From Planctomycetota bacterium (lineage in GTDB: Bacteria > Planctomycetota > Uabimicrobiia > Uabimicrobiales > Uabimicrobiaceae): a stretch of DNA of 60,175 nt. The stretch lies in the NCBI GenBank assembly GCA_029260735.1, contig JAJDCR010000127.1, positions 1 to 60,175 on the forward strand, given 5' to 3'. How positions within the stretch are numbered: the first letter of the stretch is position 1; each line of letters opens with the position of its first letter. The position numbers and the translations under genes were made by a program. Positions 1 through 9,426 of this stretch are shown here, piece after piece. The notes under the pieces are model-generated. The model was not told where the DNA came from and did not search any database. It worked only from the letters and a program-made list of their open reading frames with translations.

Positions 1-172
1 GTGAGGCTCCTGCCGAACAGGGGATGTGATTGGCTCCTGATGGTATTGAGGCACATTCACAGGATCATAGGTTTCATATTGAAAAAACGTTTTATATCGC
101 ACGTACTCCTGCCGAGCAGAGGGTGTGATTGGCTAGAAACAAAGCACATCCCCTGTTCGGCGGGAGCCTCAC
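1..172. repeat. Cluster of direct and inverted copies of a ~28-nt repeat
   Basis: Three related copies lie at the left edge. Positions 7-35 and 106-134 are direct copies that match at 26 of 29 bases. Positions 145-172 are an inverted copy of 1-28 that matches at 27 of 28. The core contains CTCCTGCCGA followed by a G-rich stretch and TGTGATTGGCT. Copies 1 and 3 could pair into a long stem enclosing the second copy. No convincing gene lies here. It may be the end of a larger repeat family or mobile-element remnant that continues left of the window. Confidence 0.75.
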
Positions 173-187
173 CCTCCACCCATACTC

Positions 188-1069
188 CTACCCCTGAGCA
201 AAAAAATCAATAAATTCTTTTGGAAGAGCGAATTTTTTGCTTTCCGCACGACCTCCATAAGTCAGCTCAATCTCAAAAGAATGCGGAGTATTCCCTTTTT
301 TGTGAATATATATTTTCTTTGAGAAATTGTCTGAAGAACCTAAGTCATGGTAAAGAAAACGATCCTCCGTATCTTCCTCTATATTATTTTTAATATATTC
401 ACAAGCCAAAGAAGTTCCACCCCATCCTCCATTCCTTCCATACTCTCGAATAGCAATCTCAGAAGCGGCCGGATTTTTTTTATCTTTCAGGAACAGAGCT
501 CGCACAATAACAGGTTCTCCCTTATCATTTTTGTGCCGAACATCTCCCAACAACTCCTCTTTTTCTTCAAAGGTCGGGATTTTAGCAACTGCTAAGTTCG
601 GAAAATCTTTACGAGTAAACCTGTATTTGTAAAGGCAATCATATTGGTCCATCAATTCCACTCGAATTTGTAGTTTTTCTAAATCGCTTTCCTGGGGATA
701 TTTATCAAAAGAAAACTCCATACTACTGCTCGAGGGTATCGCCGAAGAATGCCCTTGAATCATTACAGGAAAAGTGGCTTCAACATCGTGCGAGGAAGTC
801 ACTTTTCCTTCTTGCCATTTCCCTTGGGTTAAAAAGAATATTTTCATCGAAACAATAGCGTTAGGTAGCTCACTCAGATTAACCAAAATACAGTTTAGTT
901 TGGGATAAACACAAAAGTCTTGGTAGTCTTCATTTAGAAAAATTTTTCCTATTTGAAAACGTAGCATTTTTACCTTGGGACGACGAGAGTTCATCGTGAT
1001 AAGCCATTGATATAGGGTAAAAATGGAAGTTGCAACAGAAACAGCTATCGCGATTTCACCATTATCCAT
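188..1069 (-). CDS. Membrane-anchored protein of unknown function
   Basis: The product has 293 residues and I do not recognise its family. Residues about 5-24 (GEIAIAVSVATSIFTLYQWL) form one hydrophobic segment near the N-terminus, probably a single membrane anchor. The rest is soluble, rich in beta-type alternation and charged residues. The start is well supported: AGAGGAG lies about 8 nt upstream of the ATG. It is transcribed divergently from the ATP-grasp gene at 1286, with about 215 bp between them that may hold both promoters. The 3' end stops just inside the repeat cluster at the window edge. It could belong to a membrane-tethered sensor or an accessory gene, but nothing in the sequence assigns a role. 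Confidence 0.75.
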   Translation of the reverse strand: MDNGEIAIAVSVATSIFTLYQWLITMNSRRPKVKMLRFQIGKIFLNEDYQDFCVYPKLNCILVNLSELPNAIVSMKIFFLTQGKWQEGKVTSSHDVEATFPVMIQGHSSAIPSSSSMEFSFDKYPQESDLEKLQIRVELMDQYDCLYKYRFTRKDFPNLAVAKIPTFEEKEELLGDVRHKNDKGEPVIVRALFLKDKKNPAASEIAIREYGRNGGWGGTSLACEYIKNNIEEDTEDRFLYHDLGSSDNFSKKIYIHKKGNTPHSFEIELTYGGRAESKKFALPKEFIDFFAQG

Positions 1070-1285
1070 ATTTTTTCTCCTCTAGAGTAAGTGGTATTAG
1101 AGCCTACCAACAATAGGCTCCAGATATATTAAATAGCGACTGGTAGAATAGTCTCGTAAGGTTTTCCTGTCAATAAAAACTTTTGATTCCTCACTTATCA
1201 TTGACAGTCGACTATTGCCTATTTACAATGGAAGAAAAATTTTATCATTTTCTACTCTATCTTTTCCATGAACAAAAGGAATCCT

Positions 1286-2728
1286 ATGCCGGCCAAGAAA
1301 TCTCAATCAAGCAAAGCAAATAAAAAAAACAAAGCACGTCCTTCTCTGCCTCCTCAGGTTGACCTAGAGGAACTAGAAAAAAAAGGAGATGCGTTGGTTG
1401 AATGGATGCAAAAAAATCCTTCGGAAGTTATCAAGAGTCGCCAAGCCCTGCAGGAAAGAATTATAAAAAAACGTTGTATTTATGGAGAAACTCCCCTTCC
1501 CACAACTCTTATGCCTCTCTTTCTAAAACAGGAATCTTTTGAACTATTTGCAAAGGCCAGTGAAATTTTAGACAAAATCCTAAATAAAACCATTGATCTC
1601 TATTTTCAAGACCCTGTTGTTCGGGAATATTTCCCCTACTCCGAGATTCCTAAAGAATGGATAGAAGCTGATCCTGGATACCGCAGGCCCACTCTTATAA
1701 ACCGTCACGACGCTCTCTTTGATGGCAAAGAACTAAAGTTCATTGAATTTAATACCGATAATCCTGGAGGAAAAGGCTGGGTCGATACCTATGAAGAGAT
1801 TTTTCATGCAGAACCCATGTACAAAGATCTTATTGATGATTTTGGACAACCCGTCCAAAGAAAAATCTTGCAAGGTTTTTACGATACTGTCCTAAGTAGC
1901 TTCAAGGAAATGTCTTTTTCTGAAAAACCGAGAGTGGCCTTAGTTGATTTTCGCGAAATTTCCATGCGCACAGAGAACGAGATTGTGCGAGATTATTTTA
2001 TAGAAAAGGGAATTGAAGCTAACTTAGTCGATGCTCGTGATTTTGAATTAAAAAAAGGTAAACTATGGTCAGGAGGAGTATCGTTCAATATCATTTTACG
2101 CACTCTAAAAGCAGAGTTTTACCGAAGATTCCCCCGCGAAATGAAAGATTTTATCCAAGGAGTAACCAAACCATCTGTCTGCATGATCAATTCTTTTCGT
2201 TCTGTTTTAGGCTCGGAAAAAGCTGTACTCTCGTTTTTAACAAACCCTTTTCATCATCACTACTTTGAAGAAGATGAAGTTGAAGCCATCAAAAAGCATA
2301 TTCCCTGGACAAGAAAACTAGATGAAACAATTACAATTTCTCCTGAGGGAGAAGAAATTAACTTAAAATCATTTCTCAAGGCAAATAGAGAACGTTTAGT
2401 TCTAAAACCTTCTTGGGGAGCAGGTGGATCAGGAGTTATGGTGGGAGATTCTGCAGAAAGAGCCGACTGGGAAGATTGTGTTGATAGAAATATAGGTTGT
2501 CCCTGGTGGACCGTCCAAGAAAAAGTTCCCATTCCTCGTATTAAATTTCCTGTCATCAAAAATAATCAAATTATTACAGAAGAAAAATTTGTCAACTTTA
2601 GTCCCTTTGTTTTTGGGGGGAAATATGTCGGAATGTTAGGACGCACCTCAGGCAAAGATGTTATCAATGTAAGTGCTCAAGGAGGAGTAATTCCTGTTTT
2701 CCGAGTCAAAGAAGGAAAAAAGAAATGA
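1286..2728 (+). CDS. Circularly permuted ATP-grasp / glutathionylspermidine-synthase-like ligase
   Basis: The protein has 480 residues. Motifs visible in order are FIEFNTDNPGG near residue 150, VLKPSWGAGGSGVMVG near residue 385 (the glycine-rich nucleotide loop), QEKV near residue 425 and INVSAQGG near the C-terminus. This order fits the circularly permuted ATP-grasp families, which make amide or peptide bonds through an acyl-phosphate. The substrate is not evident. The start was placed at 1286 because AAAAGGA sits 5 nt upstream; the ATG at 1268 has no ribosome-binding site. The stop overlaps the next gene's ATG (ATGA), so the two are translationally coupled and probably act in one small pathway. 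The N-terminal ~25 residues are lysine-rich and look disordered. Confidence 0.8.
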   Translation: MPAKKSQSSKANKKNKARPSLPPQVDLEELEKKGDALVEWMQKNPSEVIKSRQALQERIIKKRCIYGETPLPTTLMPLFLKQESFELFAKASEILDKILNKTIDLYFQDPVVREYFPYSEIPKEWIEADPGYRRPTLINRHDALFDGKELKFIEFNTDNPGGKGWVDTYEEIFHAEPMYKDLIDDFGQPVQRKILQGFYDTVLSSFKEMSFSEKPRVALVDFREISMRTENEIVRDYFIEKGIEANLVDARDFELKKGKLWSGGVSFNIILRTLKAEFYRRFPREMKDFIQGVTKPSVCMINSFRSVLGSEKAVLSFLTNPFHHHYFEEDEVEAIKKHIPWTRKLDETITISPEGEEINLKSFLKANRERLVLKPSWGAGGSGVMVGDSAERADWEDCVDRNIGCPWWTVQEKVPIPRIKFPVIKNNQIITEEKFVNFSPFVFGGKYVGMLGRTSGKDVINVSAQGGVIPVFRVKEGKKK

Positions 2729-3444
2729 CAAAAATACTTCTAACAGGAGGCTCTGGAACCCTAGGACAAGAAATCATAAGAATAAACAAAGAGCATGAAA
2801 TAATACACCCTGTTAAAGAAAAAATAAACATAACTAACCTAGAGGCAGTTCAACAATTTGTTAAAGAAATAAAGCCCAAAATTATCATTCACTGTGCTGC
2901 TCTAACTAAACCAATGAAAGTTCATGAAGAAAATCCAAAACAGAGCATAGAAGCAAATATCCTAGGAACAAGCTACCTAGCTTTGGCTGCTATCGAAAAC
3001 AACTCCAAGTTAGTCTACATATCAACCGATTATGTCTATCCTGGAAAAACAGGTAACTATCACGAGACCGATCCTATTTCTCCTATAAATCAATATGCAT
3101 GGTCCAAGCTAGGAGGGGAATGTGCTGTCAGAATGTGCCCTCGATCTCTCATATTAAGAGTAGCTTTCTTAAAGCGTCCTTTTTTACATCCACGTGCGTT
3201 TGTTGATTCTTTTAAATCGAACATCTACCATGATGAAATTGCTCCCACTATCCTAAAACTTATTGAAGCAGACGCCTGTGGGGTAATTAACGTTGGAGGA
3301 GAAAAAAGATCTCTTTATGAATTTGCTCAAGAATCTAACCCCAATGTTCTTCCTATGAAATTGCAAGAAGCCTCAGAAAATTTTCCTGCAGATGTAAGTA
3401 TGAATTTAGAGCACTTAAACAAAATTATCTCCTCTTGCAAATAA
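2725..3444 (+). CDS. RmlD-like NAD(P)-dependent sugar/nucleotide-sugar reductase (extended SDR)
   Basis: The product has 239 residues. A Rossmann motif TGGSGTLG is at the N-terminus, IIHCAALT around residue 57, ISTDYVYPG around residue 98 and the catalytic YAWSK (Tyr-x-x-x-Lys) around residue 122. These match the RmlD/dTDP-4-dehydrorhamnose reductase branch of extended short-chain dehydrogenases. At 239 residues it is somewhat shorter than a typical RmlD (~290), so the substrate-binding part may be reduced. Its ATG overlaps the stop of the ATP-grasp gene by 4 bp. No other rhamnose genes are near, so the substrate need not be dTDP-4-keto-rhamnose. Confidence 0.82.
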   Translation: MTKILLTGGSGTLGQEIIRINKEHEIIHPVKEKINITNLEAVQQFVKEIKPKIIIHCAALTKPMKVHEENPKQSIEANILGTSYLALAAIENNSKLVYISTDYVYPGKTGNYHETDPISPINQYAWSKLGGECAVRMCPRSLILRVAFLKRPFLHPRAFVDSFKSNIYHDEIAPTILKLIEADACGVINVGGEKRSLYEFAQESNPNVLPMKLQEASENFPADVSMNLEHLNKIISSCK

Positions 3445-3649
3445 TTCCCCCTCTAACCCAGTCATAAACGCTGGATAAAAATAGAGAAAAAGAGCACTAT
3501 AAAAAGCAATATTAAATTTTTAGAAAAAAAAATTTTTTTCTTTTAATTTGCTTATACGTTCCGTATTATATAAGACTAAACAGATTATGGACTGCAAACA
3601 TTTAATACTTGTGTAGTACAAAAACCCGTAAATGTAAGGTAGAAAAACC

Positions 3650-4762
3650 GTGATTATAAGCAGTGATATTTCTAAATATCAGAGCTTGCAGGAAGATTGC
3701 TCTCTTTTTGAAGGAATCTTACAGCAAATGCCAGGCTTAGTTTGGCTATTAGATGCTGAAGGATGTTATAAGAAAGTTTTTACTTCCTCTGAGAATTTAC
3801 TCACTACTCCGAACAAGGAATTAACTGGAAAAACTATCCACGAGACATTACCTTCCGGACTAGCAGACAAATTCCAAAAAATAATTCACCAAGTTCTATC
3901 CACAGGAAAAAGTGTAAAACAAGAATACTCCCTAAAAAGCATTAAAGGAGAAGAGTGTTATTTTTCTGCAGAAGTGATAAGAATTATTCACCAGGAAGAA
4001 CCACTTGCTCTATGGGTTAGTCACGATGTCACAAGTCATAAAAAGGAACAAAAAAAGCTTCTAGTCCAAAATCGAGAACTACAAGATTTTACAAACATTG
4101 TTGCTCACGACTTAAAAGCACCTTTACGAAAAACTCTCACTTTAGGATCTCGGCTACAGAGCTTAGCAAAAAATACATTAGAAGGTAATGCCGCCTGCTA
4201 TTTAGAGCGAATACTTCAAACTGCAGAAGATATGCAACAATTAGTAACAGACTTACTCACATTTTGCAGGATAGACAATCTAGGAACTTTAAGCAAAATC
4301 CATTTGGAGGAGATTTGCCAGAATGTCCTATCTGAACTAAAAGAAAGTGTAGAAGAAGTAGGTGCTCAGATAGCTTTAAAAATTCCCGAAGATACCTACT
4401 TCGAGGGAGACTACACAAAAATTCGTCAGCTTCTTCTAAATTTACTACTCAATTCTTTAAAATACCACCACCCCCAAAGAACTCCCAAAATTCTCATCCA
4501 AGCTAAAAAATTTCCCAATAAAATTATTTTTTCCATCCAAGATAACGGAATAGGTTTTTCCTCTCAGTACTCGGAAAAGATATTCATGATTTTTCAGCGA
4601 TTGGAAACTCGTGCCAAATATGAAGGTTCAGGAATAGGCCTTGCCATTTGCAAAAAGACCATTGAACAGCATAACGGAGTAATCACAGCCGAGGGTATCG
4701 AGGACCAAGGGGCTACTTTCACCATAGAATTACCTCTAAAACAAGCCTCGTGCTACTCTTAG
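3650..4762 (+). CDS. PAS-domain sensor histidine kinase
   Basis: The protein has 370 residues and no transmembrane segment. Residues about 18-130 look like a PAS domain (GLVWLLDAEG, then an SHDVTSHK-type exit). A HisKA domain follows with FTNIVAHDLKAPLR, where His153 is the expected phosphorylation site. The HATPase_c domain shows the N box LLLNSLKYHH, the G1 box DNGIGF and the G2 box GSGIGLAICKK. It would be a cytoplasmic kinase sensing a ligand or redox state through PAS. The start is GTG at 3650 with AAGG about 10 nt upstream. No partner response regulator is adjacent. Confidence 0.88.
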   Translation: MIISSDISKYQSLQEDCSLFEGILQQMPGLVWLLDAEGCYKKVFTSSENLLTTPNKELTGKTIHETLPSGLADKFQKIIHQVLSTGKSVKQEYSLKSIKGEECYFSAEVIRIIHQEEPLALWVSHDVTSHKKEQKKLLVQNRELQDFTNIVAHDLKAPLRKTLTLGSRLQSLAKNTLEGNAACYLERILQTAEDMQQLVTDLLTFCRIDNLGTLSKIHLEEICQNVLSELKESVEEVGAQIALKIPEDTYFEGDYTKIRQLLLNLLLNSLKYHHPQRTPKILIQAKKFPNKIIFSIQDNGIGFSSQYSEKIFMIFQRLETRAKYEGSGIGLAICKKTIEQHNGVITAEGIEDQGATFTIELPLKQASCYS

Positions 4763-4801
4763 TCTCATTTTTTTTTACACTTAGGTATCGAAACATTAAT
4801 T

Positions 4802-5401
4802 ATGAGAATTACGAAAGTTTACACTCGCACAGGCGACAAAGGAACAACTCGTCTAGCTGATGGATCTGAAGTTCCTAAAAACTCTCTACGCTTGGAATCT
4901 TACGGTACTGTTGATGAACTAAATTCTTGTGTCGGCGTATGTAGACAGTTTATAGATGAACTCCCTTTAAAGAGTGCAACTTCCCTAGATCAATGGTTAG
5001 AGGCTATTCAAAATGATCTTTTTAATCTAGGGGGAGACCTGGCCACACCGATAGAAAAACGTTGGCCTCAAATGATCATTGTTGGCAAAGAAGAAGTTAT
5101 TGCTCTAGAAAAGTTAATGGATACTTGCCAAGAAAATATCCCTCCTCTAAAAGATTTTGTCTTGCCTGGAGGAACAAAATTAAATGCTTTTCTACATTCT
5201 GCTCGTACCGTTTGTCGTCGAACAGAAAGAGTTGTTGTGAGCCTTTCCCTCCAAGAAAACATCAACCCTCAAGCAGTTATTTACTTAAACCGACTTTCTG
5301 ATCTATTTTTTGTTCTTTCTCGCTGGGTTCAATTTAAAGCTAACAAAGTAGAAATCTTATGGGATAAAACAAAAGGGATTAAAAACCTTATCATTGAATA
5401 A
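4802..5401 (+). CDS. Cob(I)alamin adenosyltransferase, PduO type
   Basis: The product has 199 residues, normal for the family. Hallmarks are the N-terminal TRTGDKGTTRLADG ATP-binding stretch, SYGTVDELNS, LGGDLAT, the VLPGGTKLNAFLHSART region and RTERVVVSL followed by LNRLSDLFFVLSRW near the C-terminus. It transfers the adenosyl group of ATP to cob(I)alamin to make coenzyme B12. This implies use of an adenosylcobalamin enzyme somewhere in the genome, but no mutase or B12 gene is in this window. It lies 39 bp after the histidine kinase gene and may be cotranscribed with it. Confidence 0.93.
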   Translation: MRITKVYTRTGDKGTTRLADGSEVPKNSLRLESYGTVDELNSCVGVCRQFIDELPLKSATSLDQWLEAIQNDLFNLGGDLATPIEKRWPQMIIVGKEEVIALEKLMDTCQENIPPLKDFVLPGGTKLNAFLHSARTVCRRTERVVVSLSLQENINPQAVIYLNRLSDLFFVLSRWVQFKANKVEILWDKTKGIKNLIIE

Positions 5402-5475
5402 TTTATTTCCTTCCCATAGTTTTTTCTTGCGCAATAGATATTTATCTGATAAGCTATGCGGTCATAGGATTTAAC

Positions 5476-5715
5476 CTATAGTTTTAAATGGTCAAACCCT
5501 CCCAAAACAAAATCTTTATTGACCAATTTCTCAGTAAAATACGGTTTGAGATAACACTCTCTTTTTGGAGTGTATTTGCAAATTAAATCAACACCTAACC
5601 TACAAACTAACCAATCCCCTTTTTGTGTAGCCAAAATCTCTACTGAACTTTGTTCTCTTAGAGCAAAAATAATAGGGAAAAAAAATTTTGCCCTACAGTC
5701 TTGATAGGTATGCAT
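5476..5715 (-). CDS. Possible small protein (doubtful)
   Basis: This open frame encodes 79 residues in the 378-bp gap before the respiratory operon. Its composition is protein-like, with mixed hydrophobic and charged residues and two cysteines near the middle. No family is recognised. No Shine-Dalgarno sequence precedes the ATG on this strand; the AAGGAG at 5716-5721 lies on the opposite strand. The gap must also hold the promoter of the act operon, so this may be only a chance frame. The rest of the gap shows no other gene. Confidence 0.27.
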   Translation of the reverse strand: MHTYQDCRAKFFFPIIFALREQSSVEILATQKGDWLVCRLGVDLICKYTPKRECYLKPYFTEKLVNKDFVLGGFDHLKL

Positions 5716-5779
5716 AAGGAGTATAGTTAAAATTAGCTTCTCAAACTTACTAATCTTTTCTATAGTCTAGAGGTACATA

Positions 5780-6457
5780 ATGTTTACCAAAAGATTCGAG
5801 CGACGAATTTACATTGCAGTCACAGTAGCTCTTTCTTCCGGGCTACTTGGCTTTTCTTTTTTCTTATATGCTATGTGGCCAGCGAACATAGTAACGGGCT
5901 ATGAACCCGATCAACCAATAAATTTTTCCCATAAACTACATGCTGGCGAAATGAAAATTAGCTGTGTTTACTGTCATAGCAATGTAGAAAAGGGAGCCCA
6001 TGCAACAATTCCCCCTATCTCCACATGTATGAACTGCCACAGCCAAGTTCATCCTAATAATCGTAGTGGGCAACCAAGTGAAGAAATTAATTTATTGAAA
6101 AAACACTGGGAAGAAAAAACTCCCATTCAGTGGGAAAAGGTAAATGATGTTGCAGACTTTGTTTACTTCAACCATAGCCGACATATCTCGTCAGGAGTAA
6201 CCTGTAACGAGTGTCATGGTCCCATCGAGACAATGACAGTTGTTCGTCGGCAAAATTCTTTAAAGATGGGTTGGTGCCTAGATTGTCACAACACTCCGAA
6301 GAAACAAGAAGTGGTAACAGGCCACAAAAGTGAGAATATGACAAGCAAAGATACCGAACATCTTCCAAAAGGGCACGTTGCTACATTGCCGGAAGGTCAC
6401 CCTATCGTAACAAAATCTACCCGAGCGCCGATCAACTGTAGCGCCTGTCATCGCTAA
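5780..6457 (+). CDS. actA: ActA, pentaheme cytochrome c subunit of Alternative Complex III
   Basis: The protein has 225 residues with an N-terminal hydrophobic segment (about residues 11-34) that anchors or exports it. Five CxxCH heme-c motifs are present: CVYCH, CMNCH, CNECH, CLDCH and CSACH. ActA carries five hemes in characterised Alternative Complex III enzymes, so the count fits exactly. It should sit on the periplasmic face and pass electrons from the iron-sulfur subunit ActB towards the mono-heme ActE and the oxidase. AGAGGT lies 5 nt before the ATG. It is the first gene of a six-gene operon. Confidence 0.95.
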   Translation: MFTKRFERRIYIAVTVALSSGLLGFSFFLYAMWPANIVTGYEPDQPINFSHKLHAGEMKISCVYCHSNVEKGAHATIPPISTCMNCHSQVHPNNRSGQPSEEINLLKKHWEEKTPIQWEKVNDVADFVYFNHSRHISSGVTCNECHGPIETMTVVRRQNSLKMGWCLDCHNTPKKQEVVTGHKSENMTSKDTEHLPKGHVATLPEGHPIVTKSTRAPINCSACHR

Positions 6458-6475
6458 AACACATGGAGATATTTG

Positions 6476-9409
6476 ATGGTCGAGAAACATAAACTGGAGA
6501 AACCACAGAATAGTCTACCCATACCAGCTCAGTTGAAACCTTACGCTTTAAGGACTCATGAGGAGGTATCAACCCCGCTAACAATGACACGGCGTTCAAT
6601 GTTGAAAAACTCAGCGGCATGGTTGACAATGGCATATGGGTTAGCTGCTTGCGACCGAGTTCCACCTCGGAAAATAGTTAGTCGCCCCAACTTACCCGAA
6701 TACCAAACACCCGGAGAGGCTGTTTACTACGCGAGTACTTGGACAGACGGAAACTATCCTTACCCAATGCTTGTAAAAACAGTTGATGGACGTCCTATCA
6801 AAATAGATGGGAATCCTGATGTTGCTATCAACTTTGGTAAATCAACTTCTTCTATGCAAGCCTCAACTCTTTCTCTTTACGATCCTGATCGATTACGACA
6901 TCCTTTAAAAGATGGGAAAAAGGTTTCCTGGGAAGATGCCGATAAAGATATCATAGGCAAATTAAAAGAAGCTAAGTCTGTCGTACTAGTCACTCGGTCC
7001 AACATTGGACCATCTGAGCGAGACTTAGTAAAAAGATTTCAAGATATCCAACCTAAACTTCGCCATTTGGTCTATGAAGCAATTCATGATGGCTTGCGTC
7101 AAGGAACTTGGGAAGAGGTTTTTGAACAAGAGGGAGAGAGCCTACCTAAGTTTTCTCAAGCAGATATCATATTGAGCCTAGAATCAGATTTTTTAGGCAC
7201 AGATGGAATTGTTCCCGAGAACGTGAGAGAGTTTATCACTAAACGAAAAATTAGTGATAAAAACCCGACAATGTCTCGCCTCTACATGGTAGAGTCCACA
7301 ATGTCAGTAACTGGCTCCAATGCCGACACTCGCTTTCGTTTACGTTCTTCGCAGATGCTTTCTTTTACGAAAGCTCTTTTAGCTTCTCTTAGAGGAGAAG
7401 GCAAAGAACTTAGCGAATACGCCAAAAAACATAACCTATCAGAAACTAACTTGTCAAGTTTAGTTAGTGACCTGAACTCTCACAAAGAAAAATCACTTGT
7501 TGTTGCAGGACCACATCATTCCAAAGCTGTTCAAGCAACCGTTGCTCTAATTAATCAAGAGCTGGGAGCTTTTGGTAAAACATTAGCTTGGAATTCTAAG
7601 CCAGCAACTCTTTCTGCGAATTCTCAAGAAGAAATTGAGCAAGCTTTCTCTGAAGAAGTGGACGTTTTCATTTGCATGGGAACCAATCCTGTATATTCAT
7701 GGGCTGGAAATGATTTTTCCAATCTACTCAAGAAGGCTAAGTTAACTATTGCTCACGGACTTTACATTGACGAAACAATGAGTGCATGTACTTATGCTCT
7801 TCCCAGTCATCATAACTTGGAATCATGGAATGATGCTGCTCCTCGCGATGGTCTTTACACTTTTTGCCAGCCCACTATTAGCAAACTTCATGACACCCGT
7901 CAAGAAGCTGAATCTCTTTTAGTTTGGGCTCGAGGAATTTCTAAAGATAGCAAGGGTCTTGATTACCGCAGTAATGATACAGAAAACCTATGGTACTCTT
8001 ACATTCGCTATTATGCCAATAAAGATAAAAAAGAACGCCAATGGATTAAATCTTTAGAAAAAGGTGTTATAGGTGAAATCGTAACAACAGAATTTCCCAA
8101 ACTTAATGCTGACAAAGCAAATAAGTTGGGTGAAGCCTCTGTGGCAAGTGGGGAATACGAGCTACTAGTCACTCCTCACCACTCTCTTTATGATGGACGC
8201 TTTGCCAATAATCCTTGGCTCCAAGAACTTCCTGATCCTACAACTAAACTAGTTTGGGATAATGCTGCTATGCTAAGCCACACCACAGCCAAAAAGCTAG
8301 GTGTAGAAATGAATGATCTTATAGATATTCAAGCAGGTAAAGCGACTATTCAACTACCTGTTTTACCCGTTAAGGGAATAGCAGACAATGTTATAGTGGC
8401 CACTCTAGGTCATGGTCGAGAAAAAGCAGGAACGATTGGAAGCAAGCAAGGTCATAGCATCAGCGCTCTAAAAGGAACACCTGATAGTCCTTGGCACTTT
8501 CCCGATGTGAAGGTAAAGAAGAATGGGGAAAAATATACTTTAGTACGTACCCAAAAATACTTCTCTATGGAAGATCGCCCTCTTGCTTTAGATACAACTC
8601 TTAGCAAATTCAAAAAAGATTCCGAAGTTTTCCATCATAAGCAACACAAACCAAGCTACTCACAGCTTCATGACCACTATGATTATTCAATAAATGCCAC
8701 CCCTTATAAGTGGGCCATGGCCATTGACTTAAATTCTTGTATTGGTTGTAATACTTGTATGCTTGCTTGCCAAGTAGAAAACAATATTTCCTTTGTTGGA
8801 AAAGAAGAATGTTCCAATGGACGGGAAATGCACTGGATTCGTATCGATCGTTACGAAGGGGGAGATGAAGATAATCCAACCATTCACCATCAACCTATGC
8901 TTTGTCAACATTGTGACAATGCTCCTTGTGAATCAGTTTGTCCTGTTCAGGCAACGGCTCACAGTCCCGATGGTTTAAATGAAATGGTTTACAACCGCTG
9001 CGTAGGTACTCGTTACTGCGCTAACAACTGCCCATATAAGGTAAGACGTTTTAACTACTATGACTACCGCGATCTTCGTGACTCCGTTCAAGAGTTGGCA
9101 TTTAACCCTCAAGTGACCGTAAGATCACGAGGGGTTATGGAAAAATGTACTTTCTGCGTCCAACGCATTAATTCTGCCAAGTTTGAAGCCAAGAATGACG
9201 GCAAGGAAGTAGCTGACGGAGCTATCCAAACCGCTTGTCAAGAAGTTTGTCCTTCTCAAGCAATTCACTTTGGAAATATCAATGACCCCAACAGCCACGT
9301 TGCTCAAATCGCCAAGTCATCTCGTGCTTATAAAGTTTTAGAAGAAATTAACGTAAGGCCGAGTATTTCTTACTTGGGTAAAGTACGAAATCCTAGTGAA
9401 AACGTCTAG
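6476..9409 (+). CDS. actB: ActB, fused molybdopterin-oxidoreductase-like / iron-sulfur subunit of Alternative Complex III
   Basis: The protein has 978 codons including stop. Residues about 38-60 hold a twin-arginine motif (TRRSMLK) with a hydrophobic stretch ending in LAAC, fitting Tat export and lipid attachment. The N-terminal ~700 residues resemble molybdopterin oxidoreductases; in solved ACIII structures this part binds no molybdenum. From residue about 755 the ferredoxin-like part has four cysteine clusters: CIGCNTCMLAC, CQHCDNAPCESVCP, CVGTRYCANNCP and CTFC with a later CQEVCP. In the family these bind three 4Fe-4S clusters and one 3Fe-4S cluster. The ATG at 6476 is preferred over the TTG just before it because GGAG lies 7 nt upstream. 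Confidence 0.95.
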   Translation: MVEKHKLEKPQNSLPIPAQLKPYALRTHEEVSTPLTMTRRSMLKNSAAWLTMAYGLAACDRVPPRKIVSRPNLPEYQTPGEAVYYASTWTDGNYPYPMLVKTVDGRPIKIDGNPDVAINFGKSTSSMQASTLSLYDPDRLRHPLKDGKKVSWEDADKDIIGKLKEAKSVVLVTRSNIGPSERDLVKRFQDIQPKLRHLVYEAIHDGLRQGTWEEVFEQEGESLPKFSQADIILSLESDFLGTDGIVPENVREFITKRKISDKNPTMSRLYMVESTMSVTGSNADTRFRLRSSQMLSFTKALLASLRGEGKELSEYAKKHNLSETNLSSLVSDLNSHKEKSLVVAGPHHSKAVQATVALINQELGAFGKTLAWNSKPATLSANSQEEIEQAFSEEVDVFICMGTNPVYSWAGNDFSNLLKKAKLTIAHGLYIDETMSACTYALPSHHNLESWNDAAPRDGLYTFCQPTISKLHDTRQEAESLLVWARGISKDSKGLDYRSNDTENLWYSYIRYYANKDKKERQWIKSLEKGVIGEIVTTEFPKLNADKANKLGEASVASGEYELLVTPHHSLYDGRFANNPWLQELPDPTTKLVWDNAAMLSHTTAKKLGVEMNDLIDIQAGKATIQLPVLPVKGIADNVIVATLGHGREKAGTIGSKQGHSISALKGTPDSPWHFPDVKVKKNGEKYTLVRTQKYFSMEDRPLALDTTLSKFKKDSEVFHHKQHKPSYSQLHDHYDYSINATPYKWAMAIDLNSCIGCNTCMLACQVENNISFVGKEECSNGREMHWIRIDRYEGGDEDNPTIHHQPMLCQHCDNAPCESVCPVQATAHSPDGLNEMVYNRCVGTRYCANNCPYKVRRFNYYDYRDLRDSVQELAFNPQVTVRSRGVMEKCTFCVQRINSAKFEAKNDGKEVADGAIQTACQEVCPSQAIHFGNINDPNSHVAQIAKSSRAYKVLEEINVRPSISYLGKVRNPSENV

Positions 9410-9426
9410 AAGTTAGGAATAGTTAA

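Noticed and set aside
7..172. Possible CRISPR array
   Set aside because: Only two direct copies with three mismatches, 70-bp spacing and an inverted third copy; no cas genes nearby.
1..213. An open frame of 70 codons on the plus strand at the left edge
   Set aside because: It reads through the repeat cluster, has no ribosome-binding site inside the window and its product is low in protein-like signal.
3520..3545. AAAAAAAAATTTTTTT as an intrinsic terminator after the reductase gene
   Set aside because: The A/T-only palindrome has no GC stem and would not form a stable hairpin.
8610..8911. Minus-strand open frames inside actB
   Set aside because: They are shadows of the well-supported ActB reading frame and cross its cysteine clusters.
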